This document shows positions 12,883 to 20,014 of a stretch of DNA of 28,903 nt, in pieces (the first letter of the stretch is position 1; every line of letters begins with the position of its first letter). Origin of the DNA: a virus; the IMG/VR virus record IMGVR_UViG_3300021335_001836, positions 1 to 28,903 of that record; one strand, given 5' to 3'. The position numbers and the translations under genes were made by a program. The notes beneath the pieces were generated by a model. The model saw only the letters and a list, made by a program, of their open reading frames with translations, was not told the origin of the DNA and searched no databases.

Positions 12883-13082
12883 TTAGTTGCCTCAATAATT
12901 TGTTTTAATTTTGCCATTTCACTTGGTGTCAGTTGTATTGTATCGAGTACTTTATCTAAATCTTTCATACTGTGTTTATTAAATTTGACAGCATCAGTTT
13001 TTAATGGCATTGCTTCTCCAATCATTTCATAATCATTTGATAGTAGTTCTGCTATTATAGCAGTATTTTTAAAATTTGTCAA
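12879..13082 (-). CDS. Protein of unknown function, 67 aa (TTG start)
   Basis: I do not recognise this small, mostly helical protein. It has a hydrophobic N-terminal helix (NTAIIAELLSNDYEMIGEAM) and a C-terminal helix (TPSEMAKLKQIIEAT). The likely start is TTG at 13082, with GGAG eight bases upstream inside the MazG-like gene. The next in-frame ATG is at residue 20 and would remove the conserved-looking first helix. It overlaps the MazG-like gene by 14 bases and meets gp44 at an ATGA junction, so it is embedded tightly in the operon. A role as a small partner of the clamp loader is possible from position only. Confidence 0.65.
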   Translation of the reverse strand: MTNFKNTAIIAELLSNDYEMIGEAMPLKTDAVKFNKHSMKDLDKVLDTIQLTPSEMAKLKQIIEATK

Positions 13083-13353
13083 TCAATGTACTCCACGTTT
13101 TTAATTTTTCTCTTTTTACTTCAGAACGGTCTGCTACTTCTTTGTATGTAACTACACCATGATCAATCATTAGCTCAATCATACATTGTACATCGCCTAT
13201 TTCTTCCATAAGTTTTTTACGTTGATCTTCTTGTATGTCTTCTAGGGTTGTATACTTACGCATAATTTTACTACATCTCTGGGTAAGCTCTCCACACTCT
13301 TCCATTGTAATTGTCATTAATTGTTGTAGTGTGTTTATCGGACTGTCTTTCAT
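13069..13353 (-). CDS. MazG-like nucleotide pyrophosphohydrolase
   Basis: This 94-aa all-helical protein has the MazG-type metal motif: EECGE (18-22) in the first helix and EEIGD (50-54) in the second, followed by QCMIELMI. MazG-type enzymes hydrolyse NTPs or dNTPs to monophosphates and pyrophosphate. In phages they are proposed to clean nucleotide pools or alter alarmone-linked signalling, though the substrate of this one is not known. It is a single-domain, short form, and family members work as dimers or tetramers. It is joined to the exonuclease gene by ATGA. A second, different MazG-like protein is encoded at 14615-15019. Confidence 0.85.
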   Translation of the reverse strand: MKDSPINTLQQLMTITMEECGELTQRCSKIMRKYTTLEDIQEDQRKKLMEEIGDVQCMIELMIDHGVVTYKEVADRSEVKREKLKTWSTLIDKF

Positions 13354-13886
13354 CTTTTTAATCCTAACTCTTTGTAGGCCATTTGTATAGCCTTAGATTG
13401 ATAGTAAGCATCTGCTAATGCGTTGTGCAAATCGTTTTGTATTGCTTTGCGTGGATCTTGTTGACAACATCCAAAAAGTGTTCTAGAATCTCTTATAATC
13501 CAGAAGTTCCACGGAATAGGTGTTTTAGCTTGGCGGAACATGTCTTCCAGTATGGTATAGTCAAAACCGTATCCTTGCCCCCATAATGTATCAACACCAA
13601 CAACAAACTTCTTAATTTTTGTTAAAGCCTCTTGAACTGTAATAGCACCTTGTTGATCAAATGCTTCGTCCATAATTTTTGGATCTTGTTTACTCCACCA
13701 AGCAATAGTGTCATCACTTGCTGTTCTACCAAGTTTATCTTGATCATCAATACTAATCTTGAAATACATTTCTGAATGGGGCTCAGATTGGTCCAGCGGA
13801 TTAAATTTTACCGCACCTAAACTTAAAACAGTTGCTTGTGGGCAAGTGTCTATTGTTTCTAAATCTATTGTTGCATGTGTTGTCAA
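13350..13886 (-). CDS. DEDDh 3'-5' exonuclease (DexA-like), TTG start
   Basis: This 178-aa exonuclease has the four acidic/metal residues of the DEDDh class: Asp8 and Glu10 (ATIDLETID), Asp109 (GYGFDYTILE), and His154 with Asp159 (DLHNALADAYYQ). The size and the GxGFDYxILE spacing resemble the short phage DexA/Rv2179c-like group, which removes nucleotides from 3' ends of DNA or RNA. The start is TTG at 13886: AAGGAG lies six bases upstream and no in-frame ATG is near. It is the first gene behind a strong sigma70-type promoter, so it is expected to be among the earliest products of this operon. Confidence 0.88.
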   Translation of the reverse strand: MTTHATIDLETIDTCPQATVLSLGAVKFNPLDQSEPHSEMYFKISIDDQDKLGRTASDDTIAWWSKQDPKIMDEAFDQQGAITVQEALTKIKKFVVGVDTLWGQGYGFDYTILEDMFRQAKTPIPWNFWIIRDSRTLFGCCQQDPRKAIQNDLHNALADAYYQSKAIQMAYKELGLKR

Positions 13887-13909
13887 ACTAAACTCCTTAT
13901 ATGCTATAC

Positions 13910-13938
13910 ATTATAACGTATAATCTCAACGGAGTCAA
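13910..13938 (-). promoter_or_regulatory. Strong sigma70-type early promoter
   Basis: On the minus strand, TTGACT (complement of 13933-13938) is followed after exactly 17 bases by a perfect TATAAT (complement of 13910-13915). It is the best bacterial promoter in the window. It points at the exonuclease-MazG-gp44-ferredoxin-ThyX run, with the AAGGAG ribosome-binding site just downstream. It fits an early promoter read by unmodified host RNA polymerase. Confidence 0.88.
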
Positions 13939-13945
13939 GTGTTTT

Positions 13946-14614
13946 TTATTCGCGATTACCCATTAAATGTAGTAACATTTGGAATAAATTAATAAAATTA
14001 AGGTATAAACTTAGTGCAAATCTAATGCCCATACTACTGTCTTGGTACTGTAGATACATTGACTTTGCATTTTGGGTATCCCAGGCTGTAAGTCCTGTAA
14101 AAATTAACACGCCTAAAATACTAATCACAAATTGCATACCTGTGCTTTGTAAAAATAAGTTTACAATACTAGCAATAATAATACCAATTAATCCTACTAT
14201 AAGGAAACTTCCGAAACTTGTGAGGTCTTTTTTGGTCGTATATCCGTATAAGCTCGCTCCGGCAAATGTCGCTGATGTTACAAAGAATACTTGTACAATG
14301 CTGTAGGCTGTATAGACAGCAAAGATTGTGCTTAAACTAACGCCCATAACGGCTGTAAAAATATAATAAAAATTTGTAAGTGTGCTTTTGTTCCAGTTTT
14401 GTCCAGCAAAACTATAGTATAGTATCATACCTAATGGAGCAAGCATAAACAGCCACATAAGACTGCCCATTGCGTATAATGCTCCTGTTGAATATGTTAA
14501 CCATGCAACAACACCACTAACACCTAAACCTGCAGCTGTGTGATTATACATGTTAAGCATAAAATTACGTAACCCTTCGTCATAGGCTACACGGGCTTCT
14601 GTTAATGTACTCAT
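13946..14614 (-). CDS. Bax inhibitor-1 / YccA-YbhL family membrane protein
   Basis: This 222-aa polytopic protein has about seven hydrophobic helices. It carries the family pattern FFVTSATFAGASLYGYTTKK (about 108-127), followed by SFGSFLIVGLIGIIIASIVN and a conserved TAWDTQ stretch near residue 180. These identify the BI-1/UPF0005 family. In bacteria, E. coli YccA of this family binds and restrains the FtsH membrane protease, and BsYetJ is a pH-sensitive calcium leak channel. The phage copy could therefore protect phage membrane proteins from FtsH or adjust ion leak, but neither is shown. The acidic pore-type Asp in AWDTQ is present. The gene starts immediately after the MazG-like gene. It lies just before the early promoter. 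Confidence 0.92.
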   Translation of the reverse strand: MSTLTEARVAYDEGLRNFMLNMYNHTAAGLGVSGVVAWLTYSTGALYAMGSLMWLFMLAPLGMILYYSFAGQNWNKSTLTNFYYIFTAVMGVSLSTIFAVYTAYSIVQVFFVTSATFAGASLYGYTTKKDLTSFGSFLIVGLIGIIIASIVNLFLQSTGMQFVISILGVLIFTGLTAWDTQNAKSMYLQYQDSSMGIRFALSLYLNFINLFQMLLHLMGNRE

Positions 14615-15019
14615 TTACAAATCTCCTTCTTTTCTATTCTCGCTATAGTGAACATCAAACTCACCGCCTGGATAGCGACTTTTAAGTTTGTTTACATTTT
14701 CTTCGATTACATCGTTAGGGTCCAACCCAAGAGCACGGCAAGAATTAATCCAATACCACATAATATCGCCAAGTTCTCGTTTACAATGAAATACAGTTTC
14801 ATCGTCCATTGGTTTACCTTGGAAGATACACTTCTTAACAATTTCTGCAAATTCTCCTCCTTCACTTGCAATACCAATTGCACCTGTTAGTAGCAATGAT
14901 GCATTGGCCCATTCGCTCATCTCCATCATTCTATCTGTCATTGCCGACACATTATCACTTTGTTCGCTTGTTACTTCCTGTACAAACTCTTTATACTTGT
15001 TTAAATCTACCTTACTCAA
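14615..15019 (-). CDS. MazG-like pyrophosphohydrolase, second copy (TTG start)
   Basis: This 134-aa helical protein has a MazG-type metal motif split as SEGGEFAE (52-59) and KRELGDIMWYW (80-90), followed by RALGLDPNDVIEENVNKLKS. The last stretch is typical of phage MazG-like enzymes that act on nucleoside triphosphates. The motif has Ser where many members have the first Glu. The rest (Glu53, Glu56, Glu82, Asp85) is intact, so activity is likely. The start is TTG at 15019, with only a weak purine-rich GAGAAAG before it. It differs from the 94-aa MazG-like protein in length and motif context, so the two are not recent duplicates. It abuts the Bax inhibitor gene. Confidence 0.85.
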   Translation of the reverse strand: MSKVDLNKYKEFVQEVTSEQSDNVSAMTDRMMEMSEWANASLLLTGAIGIASEGGEFAEIVKKCIFQGKPMDDETVFHCKRELGDIMWYWINSCRALGLDPNDVIEENVNKLKSRYPGGEFDVHYSENRKEGDL

Positions 15020-15033
15020 TTTATTTACTTTCT

Positions 15034-15462
15034 CTAAGATGCGTTTACAAAACTAGACGGATCAATACTTACACTTTCGCCGTCACTATATTCTGCACCA
15101 ATTGTAACATCATCAGGTTTCTCATCTGACATTGCAAGGATGCTTTCTGCCTCAACCATTCTAATGGTTAATTTTTCTCCGTTGTCTTGATCAAGGTCAA
15201 TACCTCTAGTCCAACGTCCATGTTCTACAAGCACCCAGTCACCAATATTATAATCTTCTTTATTGGTTGGGCCTTTTGCATACACCTTACCCCATCGCGG
15301 GTAAATACCTCTTGTTTCACCATCGTCACTTCTAATAATTAAACCTGCTTTAGTTTTTTGTTCACCGAAATGCATATGACTTACAAGTACTCTATTCTGT
15401 ACTGGTTTTAGACTACCTTTAATAGTAGGTGTTACTTTAAATCCACCACCGTCAAATTCCAT
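15034..15462 (-). CDS. 31: GroES-like co-chaperonin (T4 gp31 type)
   Basis: This 142-aa protein has a GroES-fold core: KPVQNRVLVSHM (19-30) matches the first strand of Cpn10. The GEQKTKAGLIIRSDDGETRG stretch (33-52) occupies the mobile loop that contacts GroEL, with GLIIR in place of the GroES GIVLT. GKVYAKGP and VGDWVLVEHG-like strands (58-82) complete the barrel. The C-terminal tail is acidic. In T4, gp31 replaces GroES so that GroEL can fold the major capsid protein. The same role is likely here, given the homologous family in marine T4-like phages. It lies 2 bases after the 100-aa gene. Confidence 0.88.
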   Translation of the reverse strand: MEFDGGGFKVTPTIKGSLKPVQNRVLVSHMHFGEQKTKAGLIIRSDDGETRGIYPRWGKVYAKGPTNKEDYNIGDWVLVEHGRWTRGIDLDQDNGEKLTIRMVEAESILAMSDEKPDDVTIGAEYSDGESVSIDPSSFVNAS

Positions 15463-15464
15463 AA

Positions 15465-15767
15465 TTAGTTTCCTTTTTGTACAAAGTTTCCGTCTTTATC
15501 TTCAACCCAATCATCAGTTAGATCTTTTTGATCCTCAATGACCGGAGTTTCTTCTTTTATACCTGGATTTGATGCATAATATTCATTCATGATATCTTCA
15601 CGTTTACGAATAATTTTGCCACCTGGTCCTAGCTCGTCGCCACGTGCATTTACACGCACATTACCTACAGCTGGTGTTAGTTCATTTTTTTGTCTTAGCA
15701 AGTCCATATCTACAATCTTACCGTTTGCTGATTTATGTAACTTACGTCCTGTTTGTTTCATTGGCAT
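15465..15767 (-). CDS. Protein of unknown function, 100 aa
   Basis: I do not recognise a family. The protein is small, very charged and probably flexible. The N-terminal half is basic (MPMKQTGRKLHKSANGK; GGKIIRKREDIMNEYY) and the C-terminal half acidic (EETPVIEDQKDLTDDWVEDK). There are no Cys and no membrane segment. It has an excellent ribosome-binding site, AGGAGG seven bases before the ATG at 15767, which suggests strong expression. It sits directly before the co-chaperonin gene. A structural, scaffold-like or adaptor role is possible but not supported by any motif. Confidence 0.75.
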   Translation of the reverse strand: MPMKQTGRKLHKSANGKIVDMDLLRQKNELTPAVGNVRVNARGDELGPGGKIIRKREDIMNEYYASNPGIKEETPVIEDQKDLTDDWVEDKDGNFVQKGN

Positions 15768-15794
15768 GATTATACCTCCTAGTTATATTGTTAC

Positions 15795-16325
15795 TTATCT
15801 TAAGAACTCTCTCCAATCCAGGCCAAACTGGATCGAATCTATTTTGTGTACGCCTATCAAATATAGTACATAACTTGCTACGCTTGACCCACGTCCTACA
15901 CCCCATACAATGTTATTCTTACGCATAAAGTCTACAAGATAAATCATATAACGCAATAAGTTGTGCATATCACGTTCTTTAAAAGCATCTAATTCTTCCC
16001 ATATACGGTCTTGTACGTGTTGCGGACAAGGTGTTTCTGCTTTGCCTAGTACATATTCATATACATTGATGTCTTTGTATTCATCAGGCATGAACCATTC
16101 ACTTTGACATACACCGTCAAAAGTCTGTTGATCTACATCTAATGGAATATACTTTTGTAGTTTGCTAAGACCTTGTTCTTCCATAGCCTCATTAAACTTG
16201 TCTACGTCATCACTTGGATCACATAGTACAACGTGTACCTTATCAGCATGACCAGTATAGATCATGTCCATAAGATCTTTATTTGTGAATCGCGGAATAC
16301 CGAGAGAGTCTGTTTTCATAAGCAT
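15795..16325 (-). CDS. Short DnaE-like protein (Pol III alpha fragment without catalytic aspartates)
   Basis: This 176-aa protein ends in a stretch very like bacterial DNA polymerase III alpha. MHNLLRYMIYLVDFMRKNNI then VGRGSSVASYVLYLIGVHKI (143-162) matches the GPGRGSGAGSLVAYxLGI block, followed by FGLDWREFLR like FxLLFERFLN. The protein then stops, exactly where DnaE continues to the catalytic PDxDxDF aspartates. The first 100 residues are not PHP-like in any obvious way. It is therefore not a working polymerase by itself. It may bind nucleotides, DNA or the host replisome. It follows the 76-aa gene after 9 bases. Confidence 0.75.
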   Translation of the reverse strand: MLMKTDSLGIPRFTNKDLMDMIYTGHADKVHVVLCDPSDDVDKFNEAMEEQGLSKLQKYIPLDVDQQTFDGVCQSEWFMPDEYKDINVYEYVLGKAETPCPQHVQDRIWEELDAFKERDMHNLLRYMIYLVDFMRKNNIVWGVGRGSSVASYVLYLIGVHKIDSIQFGLDWREFLR

Positions 16326-16334
16326 ACATGTATT

Positions 16335-16565
16335 TTAACTGATATTAATCAAATTGTCAAGAGAATTTTCATCATCATCTTTAGGAGCAATAGCTTTTGC
16401 TCTTCTAGCTTTTGATTCTTCTTTCAACATTTCGAGTATCGTACCAACTTGTTGTTGTAGTTGTGGATTTCTTGATTGAAAATATTTACGAGACAATTCT
16501 AAAATCTTAGATTCTAAATCATTATCTGACAGGTCAGAAAAATCGTCTACTAAAGGATTAAACAT
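16335..16565 (-). CDS. Small helical protein, 76 aa
   Basis: This charged helical protein begins MFNPLVDDFSDLSDNDLESK. A predicted long helix (QLQQQVGTILEMLKEESKARRAK) follows, then an acidic end (DDDENSLDNLINIS). Small proteins of this appearance occur in T4-like marine phage genomes, but I cannot attach a function. It meets the preceding 192-aa gene at a single shared base (TAATG type), so it is co-translated with a structural-looking protein. A role in assembly is plausible only from position. Confidence 0.75.
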   Translation of the reverse strand: MFNPLVDDFSDLSDNDLESKILELSRKYFQSRNPQLQQQVGTILEMLKEESKARRAKAIAPKDDDENSLDNLINIS

Positions 16566-17143
16566 TATGTATCAAATTTTCCAAGATCGCTTGCAAACAA
16601 AGTCACGCCGCCGTTGTGCGTCCAAAATTCTATAATCGTAGGATTTGCCTCACTATCAATTACAGGAGAAAAACTACTTGTAGTTTTAACTGAACCTGTT
16701 GAACTTGCGAAAATTGGAGATCTTGCTACATTTAATTTAGATCTAATCTCAAGTGTAATTTTTCCTAATTTACCACTTGCTGGTAGATCTGCTATTGTGA
16801 GAGTAAAATTGCCAGATAATGTAATAGTTTGGTAATGGCCGTTCAACCAACTAATAGTGTAATCTTCGCTTTTTTCGCCGTTTGCATATACAGTTTGTGT
16901 ATTTGCAATCATTTCGGCTTCGCGTATTATACTTCCATTAAAATCATTAGTATTTACACCGTCAACACTTGTATATACTACACCTTGTGCTGTTGATCCT
17001 TGTAGTGCTGTAATTTCATCACGAGCTGTTTCCAGTCCTGTTTTTGTTACAGCAAAATTTGTGCGGAATCCCTGACTATCATTGTCTTGTCCTGCTACAG
17101 GATATAATTCATTAAATCCTGTTAATATTATATTACTGGCCAT
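16565..17143 (-). CDS. Structural-looking protein, 192 aa
   Basis: The N-terminus (MASNIILTGFNELYPVAGQD, then SQGFRTNFAVTKTGLE and a short helix) matches the layout seen at the start of other virion proteins in this window. There, a G-x-D-D-S/L-R-x-F/N-F motif leads into a coiled coil. The rest is beta-rich (YTISWLNGHYQTITLSGNFT, LGKITLEIRSKL) and Ser/Thr-rich, with no Cys. It probably belongs to the tail or fibre apparatus. A GATAAATA late-promoter-like octamer and an ACAGGAGAG ribosome-binding site lie in the 31-base gap before its ATG. The family is not recognised beyond this resemblance. Confidence 0.75.
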   Translation of the reverse strand: MASNIILTGFNELYPVAGQDNDSQGFRTNFAVTKTGLETARDEITALQGSTAQGVVYTSVDGVNTNDFNGSIIREAEMIANTQTVYANGEKSEDYTISWLNGHYQTITLSGNFTLTIADLPASGKLGKITLEIRSKLNVARSPIFASSTGSVKTTSSFSPVIDSEANPTIIEFWTHNGGVTLFASDLGKFDT

Positions 17144-17162
17144 ATTTTATCTCTCCTGTTTA

Positions 17163-17170
17163 TATTTATC
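17163..17170 (-). promoter_or_regulatory. Late-promoter-like octamer GATAAATA
   Basis: The minus strand reads GATAAATA in the short gap between the 938-aa gene and the 192-aa gene. With T4 spacing, +1 would be near 17157, so the 14-base leader still includes the GGAG ribosome-binding site of the ATG at 17143. Confidence 0.5.
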
Positions 17171-17174
17171 TATA

Positions 17175-19991
17175 TTATACATTGTAATCATAATTTGCGA
17201 ACACAATATATTGATCTTCTGATACACCTTGTGTACTATCAATTAAAACTCTATCTATATCAAAATCAAATATACTGAAATCTATATTTTCAGATATTAA
17301 TTTGCTTGCTATACCTGCACTAGTGCCTGGTTTACAGTAACAAAGTGGTATTGCGTTAATCATTCCAAGTTCAGCTATTTGGTTTGCTTGACTAGATCTC
17401 ATCCATAACGGCATAAAATTCTTTTCAGTTTCGCCTATTGATCTAATGTTATCTTTTATATGATCTAAAGAACTATTATACTTGACTAAATCTTTAGATC
17501 CGTCTACAGTAACAGCTGATAAATCAACTGTAATTGGATTAGGATTATCAGGTCGCAATTTTTGACTTGTTAGTATCCCTGGCTTAAATGGAGATGGCAA
17601 CGGATTCCCTGATCTTTCTAAAACTTCAAATGTTGGTGCAATGTTTATAGGTAAATTATTGGTTGTAACATTTCTTGATTTAATAAAAACATTTTCTCTA
17701 ACATCAACATTTAAGTCATCACCAAATTTAATTTTGACTGTCCCATCTTCTCTTGTGTCAACATCTATACTGTAAAGTATATCATCGTAGTAATCATCAG
17801 GAACAGTATATTTACTGCTATTAACTAAGATCTTTTTCTTGTTGTCTATTTTAATTTTCTTTTTTGTTTTTCCTGGTTTGTTTGCTTCTTGTGGATCTAT
17901 AACATCTAAGTAAACTATTTCATATACAACATCTTTTGTACCTGGAGTAAGTGCTTGTGCTGTTCTTACACTACCTATATGGTAACGCTTACGTTTTGTA
18001 TTTTGTGATAATTTACCTACAAATTCATTAATATTCTTTGCTTCTATACCAGGATATAGTAGCATCTTAATTGTTTTTTGTAATCCAAAATTTGGATCAT
18101 TTGGTCTGTATAATGAAACTGGTGAAAATATTGTACTGTTGTTAATAATGTCTGCAAAATCCCTACGCTTTTGTGTGGTCATCATTGGTGCCATAAATAA
18201 GTTACTGTATAATTTATTATCTGGATCTGCAATTTTAACTGTAAACTCTCTATCTATTGCACTAAAGCCAAATTGATCTTGCGCTGTTATTGTAAAATTA
18301 TAAGTTCTGTCAAATCTAGTTGTATTTCTATCTGATTGGAAAGTACCACTATCAAATATTGTCAAACCTGGTTTTCCAGGTTGACCAAAACTATTAACTT
18401 TTCCTATTATTTCACCGTCTAATGCCAGAGTCAGCCCAGGTGGTAAACTTCCTGATTTCAAACTATAAAGTAATGTACCATTAGGAACAGTAGTTTCTGC
18501 CTTAACTGATAATGTACTAATATAGTTTGCACTAAAGTTTCCAAAATCACTTTGTGTAAGCCATTTGATTGTACTATCTACTTCACCTAATAATCTAATT
18601 TTGAATTGTTTGGTGCTTATTGCTATTTCTTCTTCAACAAGTGTAATTGTTCCTAGGTTAATTGATAATCCTAAAGGTATACTATCGGATAATGCTGATG
18701 ATAAATTTAACACATCATAATCTTCATTGACTGTTGAAAGCACACTAATTACCTGATACGATCTTCCTAGATATGAAAATTCCTGTCCCGGAACTTTACT
18801 TAAATATGCTGTATCAAATTTGTTAACCTTTAATTGTGTTGATCCTGCAGGGGTTTCTTCTTTTGCAAATTTAAGTAGTTGTACACGATCAGCATCATAC
18901 CCTATTCTTTGAGCTGCAACTGTAAAATTATATTCTTTAGTAACTGCTGGTTGATAAGGAACACGACCTGCTATTTCTCCTGAAGTTGAATCTAACTCTA
19001 AACCTGGCGGTAAAATACTAGGCGAACCATCTTCGTTTAATGCTTTTAAATAATAAGTTACTACTCCACTTAGGGTGTTTGGATCGATTATGTCTAATAC
19101 AAGTGTTACATAATTATTTGCTCTTCTAAACCCGAAATCACTAGGTGTTATCCAAATAGGAACTCTAATATGTGTAATATCAGCTTGGAATGTATTTGTT
19201 CCTACTTGCAGGATAGTATTATCTGATCTTAGAAAATCGTCTCCTACGACATAAATTCTAAATGTTCTTTTTGTTATAGAATCTCCGTCACTTACACTAA
19301 CTTCAAATTCATAGTAACGATTTAACTTTTTTGGTGATCGGGTAGGTGTACTTAAATCATATGTAGTAATATCATAATAAAAACTGTCAAAGCCGTTATT
19401 ATCAGGAACGCTCCAATCAAATCCTGCTTTGTCGTCTTCGTCAAATCCTATTTCATCGTATCTTCCTGTTGCTGTTGCTAATTCTATTGCTCTAATAGGA
19501 TCAACAATACCAACAAGTCTACCGTCTGATGTTAATTTTATTCCTGGTGGTAATACTCCACCTCTACTGCCTATAAAGTATTCTAACTTTTGCCCTGCAG
19601 CTATATCAGGATCTTTAACTTGTAATTGAAAATCTATTGGGGCACTATCTAATATAAAATATGTATTATTATTACCTATAGGTAAAAGTCCTGCAGGTGT
19701 TTCCCATAAAGGATTATCAGGGCCTTTTACAACTATTTTAAAAGTTCTATCACTTATTTGATTATTATATGTTGCACGTAGTACAAATGTACTTGTAGTT
19801 TCTCTTGAAACTTCGTGCGGGGTACCTCTAAGTTGATTGCCATCTAAATAAAGGCCACCTGGTAGGCTTCCACTAATTAATTTTATATCAGCATTTAGTT
19901 CGGATAGTGGTAATGTGTAAGGAGCAATAGTCACTTGTTCTTCAAGTGTTAAAATTGTTTCTCCTGAATTTTTAGTCCAATAATTTGACAT
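17175..19991 (-). CDS. Large virion protein with putative Ig-like (He_PIG) repeats, 938 aa
   Basis: The signature LPPGLxLxxxGxIxGxx of He_PIG/cadherin-like Ig domains appears four times: residues 43-57 (LPGGLYLDGNQLRGTP), 147-162 (LPPGIKLTSDGRLVG), 327-342 (LPPGLELDSTSGEIAG) and 516-530 (LPPGLTLALDGEIIG). Each is followed by a strand of the form YNFTVxAxD/R. WITPSDFG and WLTQSDFG repeat at about 281 and 478, suggesting duplicated larger units. Residues 600-938 form a different domain (KIKFGDDLNV, FMPLWMRSSQANQI, CYCKPGTSAG). Such proteins in tailed phages are surface or tail decorations that bind glycans or other proteins. A baseplate- or fibre-associated role is likely here. There is no signal peptide. 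Confidence 0.85.
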   Translation of the reverse strand: MSNYWTKNSGETILTLEEQVTIAPYTLPLSELNADIKLISGSLPGGLYLDGNQLRGTPHEVSRETTSTFVLRATYNNQISDRTFKIVVKGPDNPLWETPAGLLPIGNNNTYFILDSAPIDFQLQVKDPDIAAGQKLEYFIGSRGGVLPPGIKLTSDGRLVGIVDPIRAIELATATGRYDEIGFDEDDKAGFDWSVPDNNGFDSFYYDITTYDLSTPTRSPKKLNRYYEFEVSVSDGDSITKRTFRIYVVGDDFLRSDNTILQVGTNTFQADITHIRVPIWITPSDFGFRRANNYVTLVLDIIDPNTLSGVVTYYLKALNEDGSPSILPPGLELDSTSGEIAGRVPYQPAVTKEYNFTVAAQRIGYDADRVQLLKFAKEETPAGSTQLKVNKFDTAYLSKVPGQEFSYLGRSYQVISVLSTVNEDYDVLNLSSALSDSIPLGLSINLGTITLVEEEIAISTKQFKIRLLGEVDSTIKWLTQSDFGNFSANYISTLSVKAETTVPNGTLLYSLKSGSLPPGLTLALDGEIIGKVNSFGQPGKPGLTIFDSGTFQSDRNTTRFDRTYNFTITAQDQFGFSAIDREFTVKIADPDNKLYSNLFMAPMMTTQKRRDFADIINNSTIFSPVSLYRPNDPNFGLQKTIKMLLYPGIEAKNINEFVGKLSQNTKRKRYHIGSVRTAQALTPGTKDVVYEIVYLDVIDPQEANKPGKTKKKIKIDNKKKILVNSSKYTVPDDYYDDILYSIDVDTREDGTVKIKFGDDLNVDVRENVFIKSRNVTTNNLPINIAPTFEVLERSGNPLPSPFKPGILTSQKLRPDNPNPITVDLSAVTVDGSKDLVKYNSSLDHIKDNIRSIGETEKNFMPLWMRSSQANQIAELGMINAIPLCYCKPGTSAGIASKLISENIDFSIFDFDIDRVLIDSTQGVSEDQYIVFANYDYNV

Positions 19992-20014
19992 TTACTATTC
20001 CTTGTTTGGCCAAT

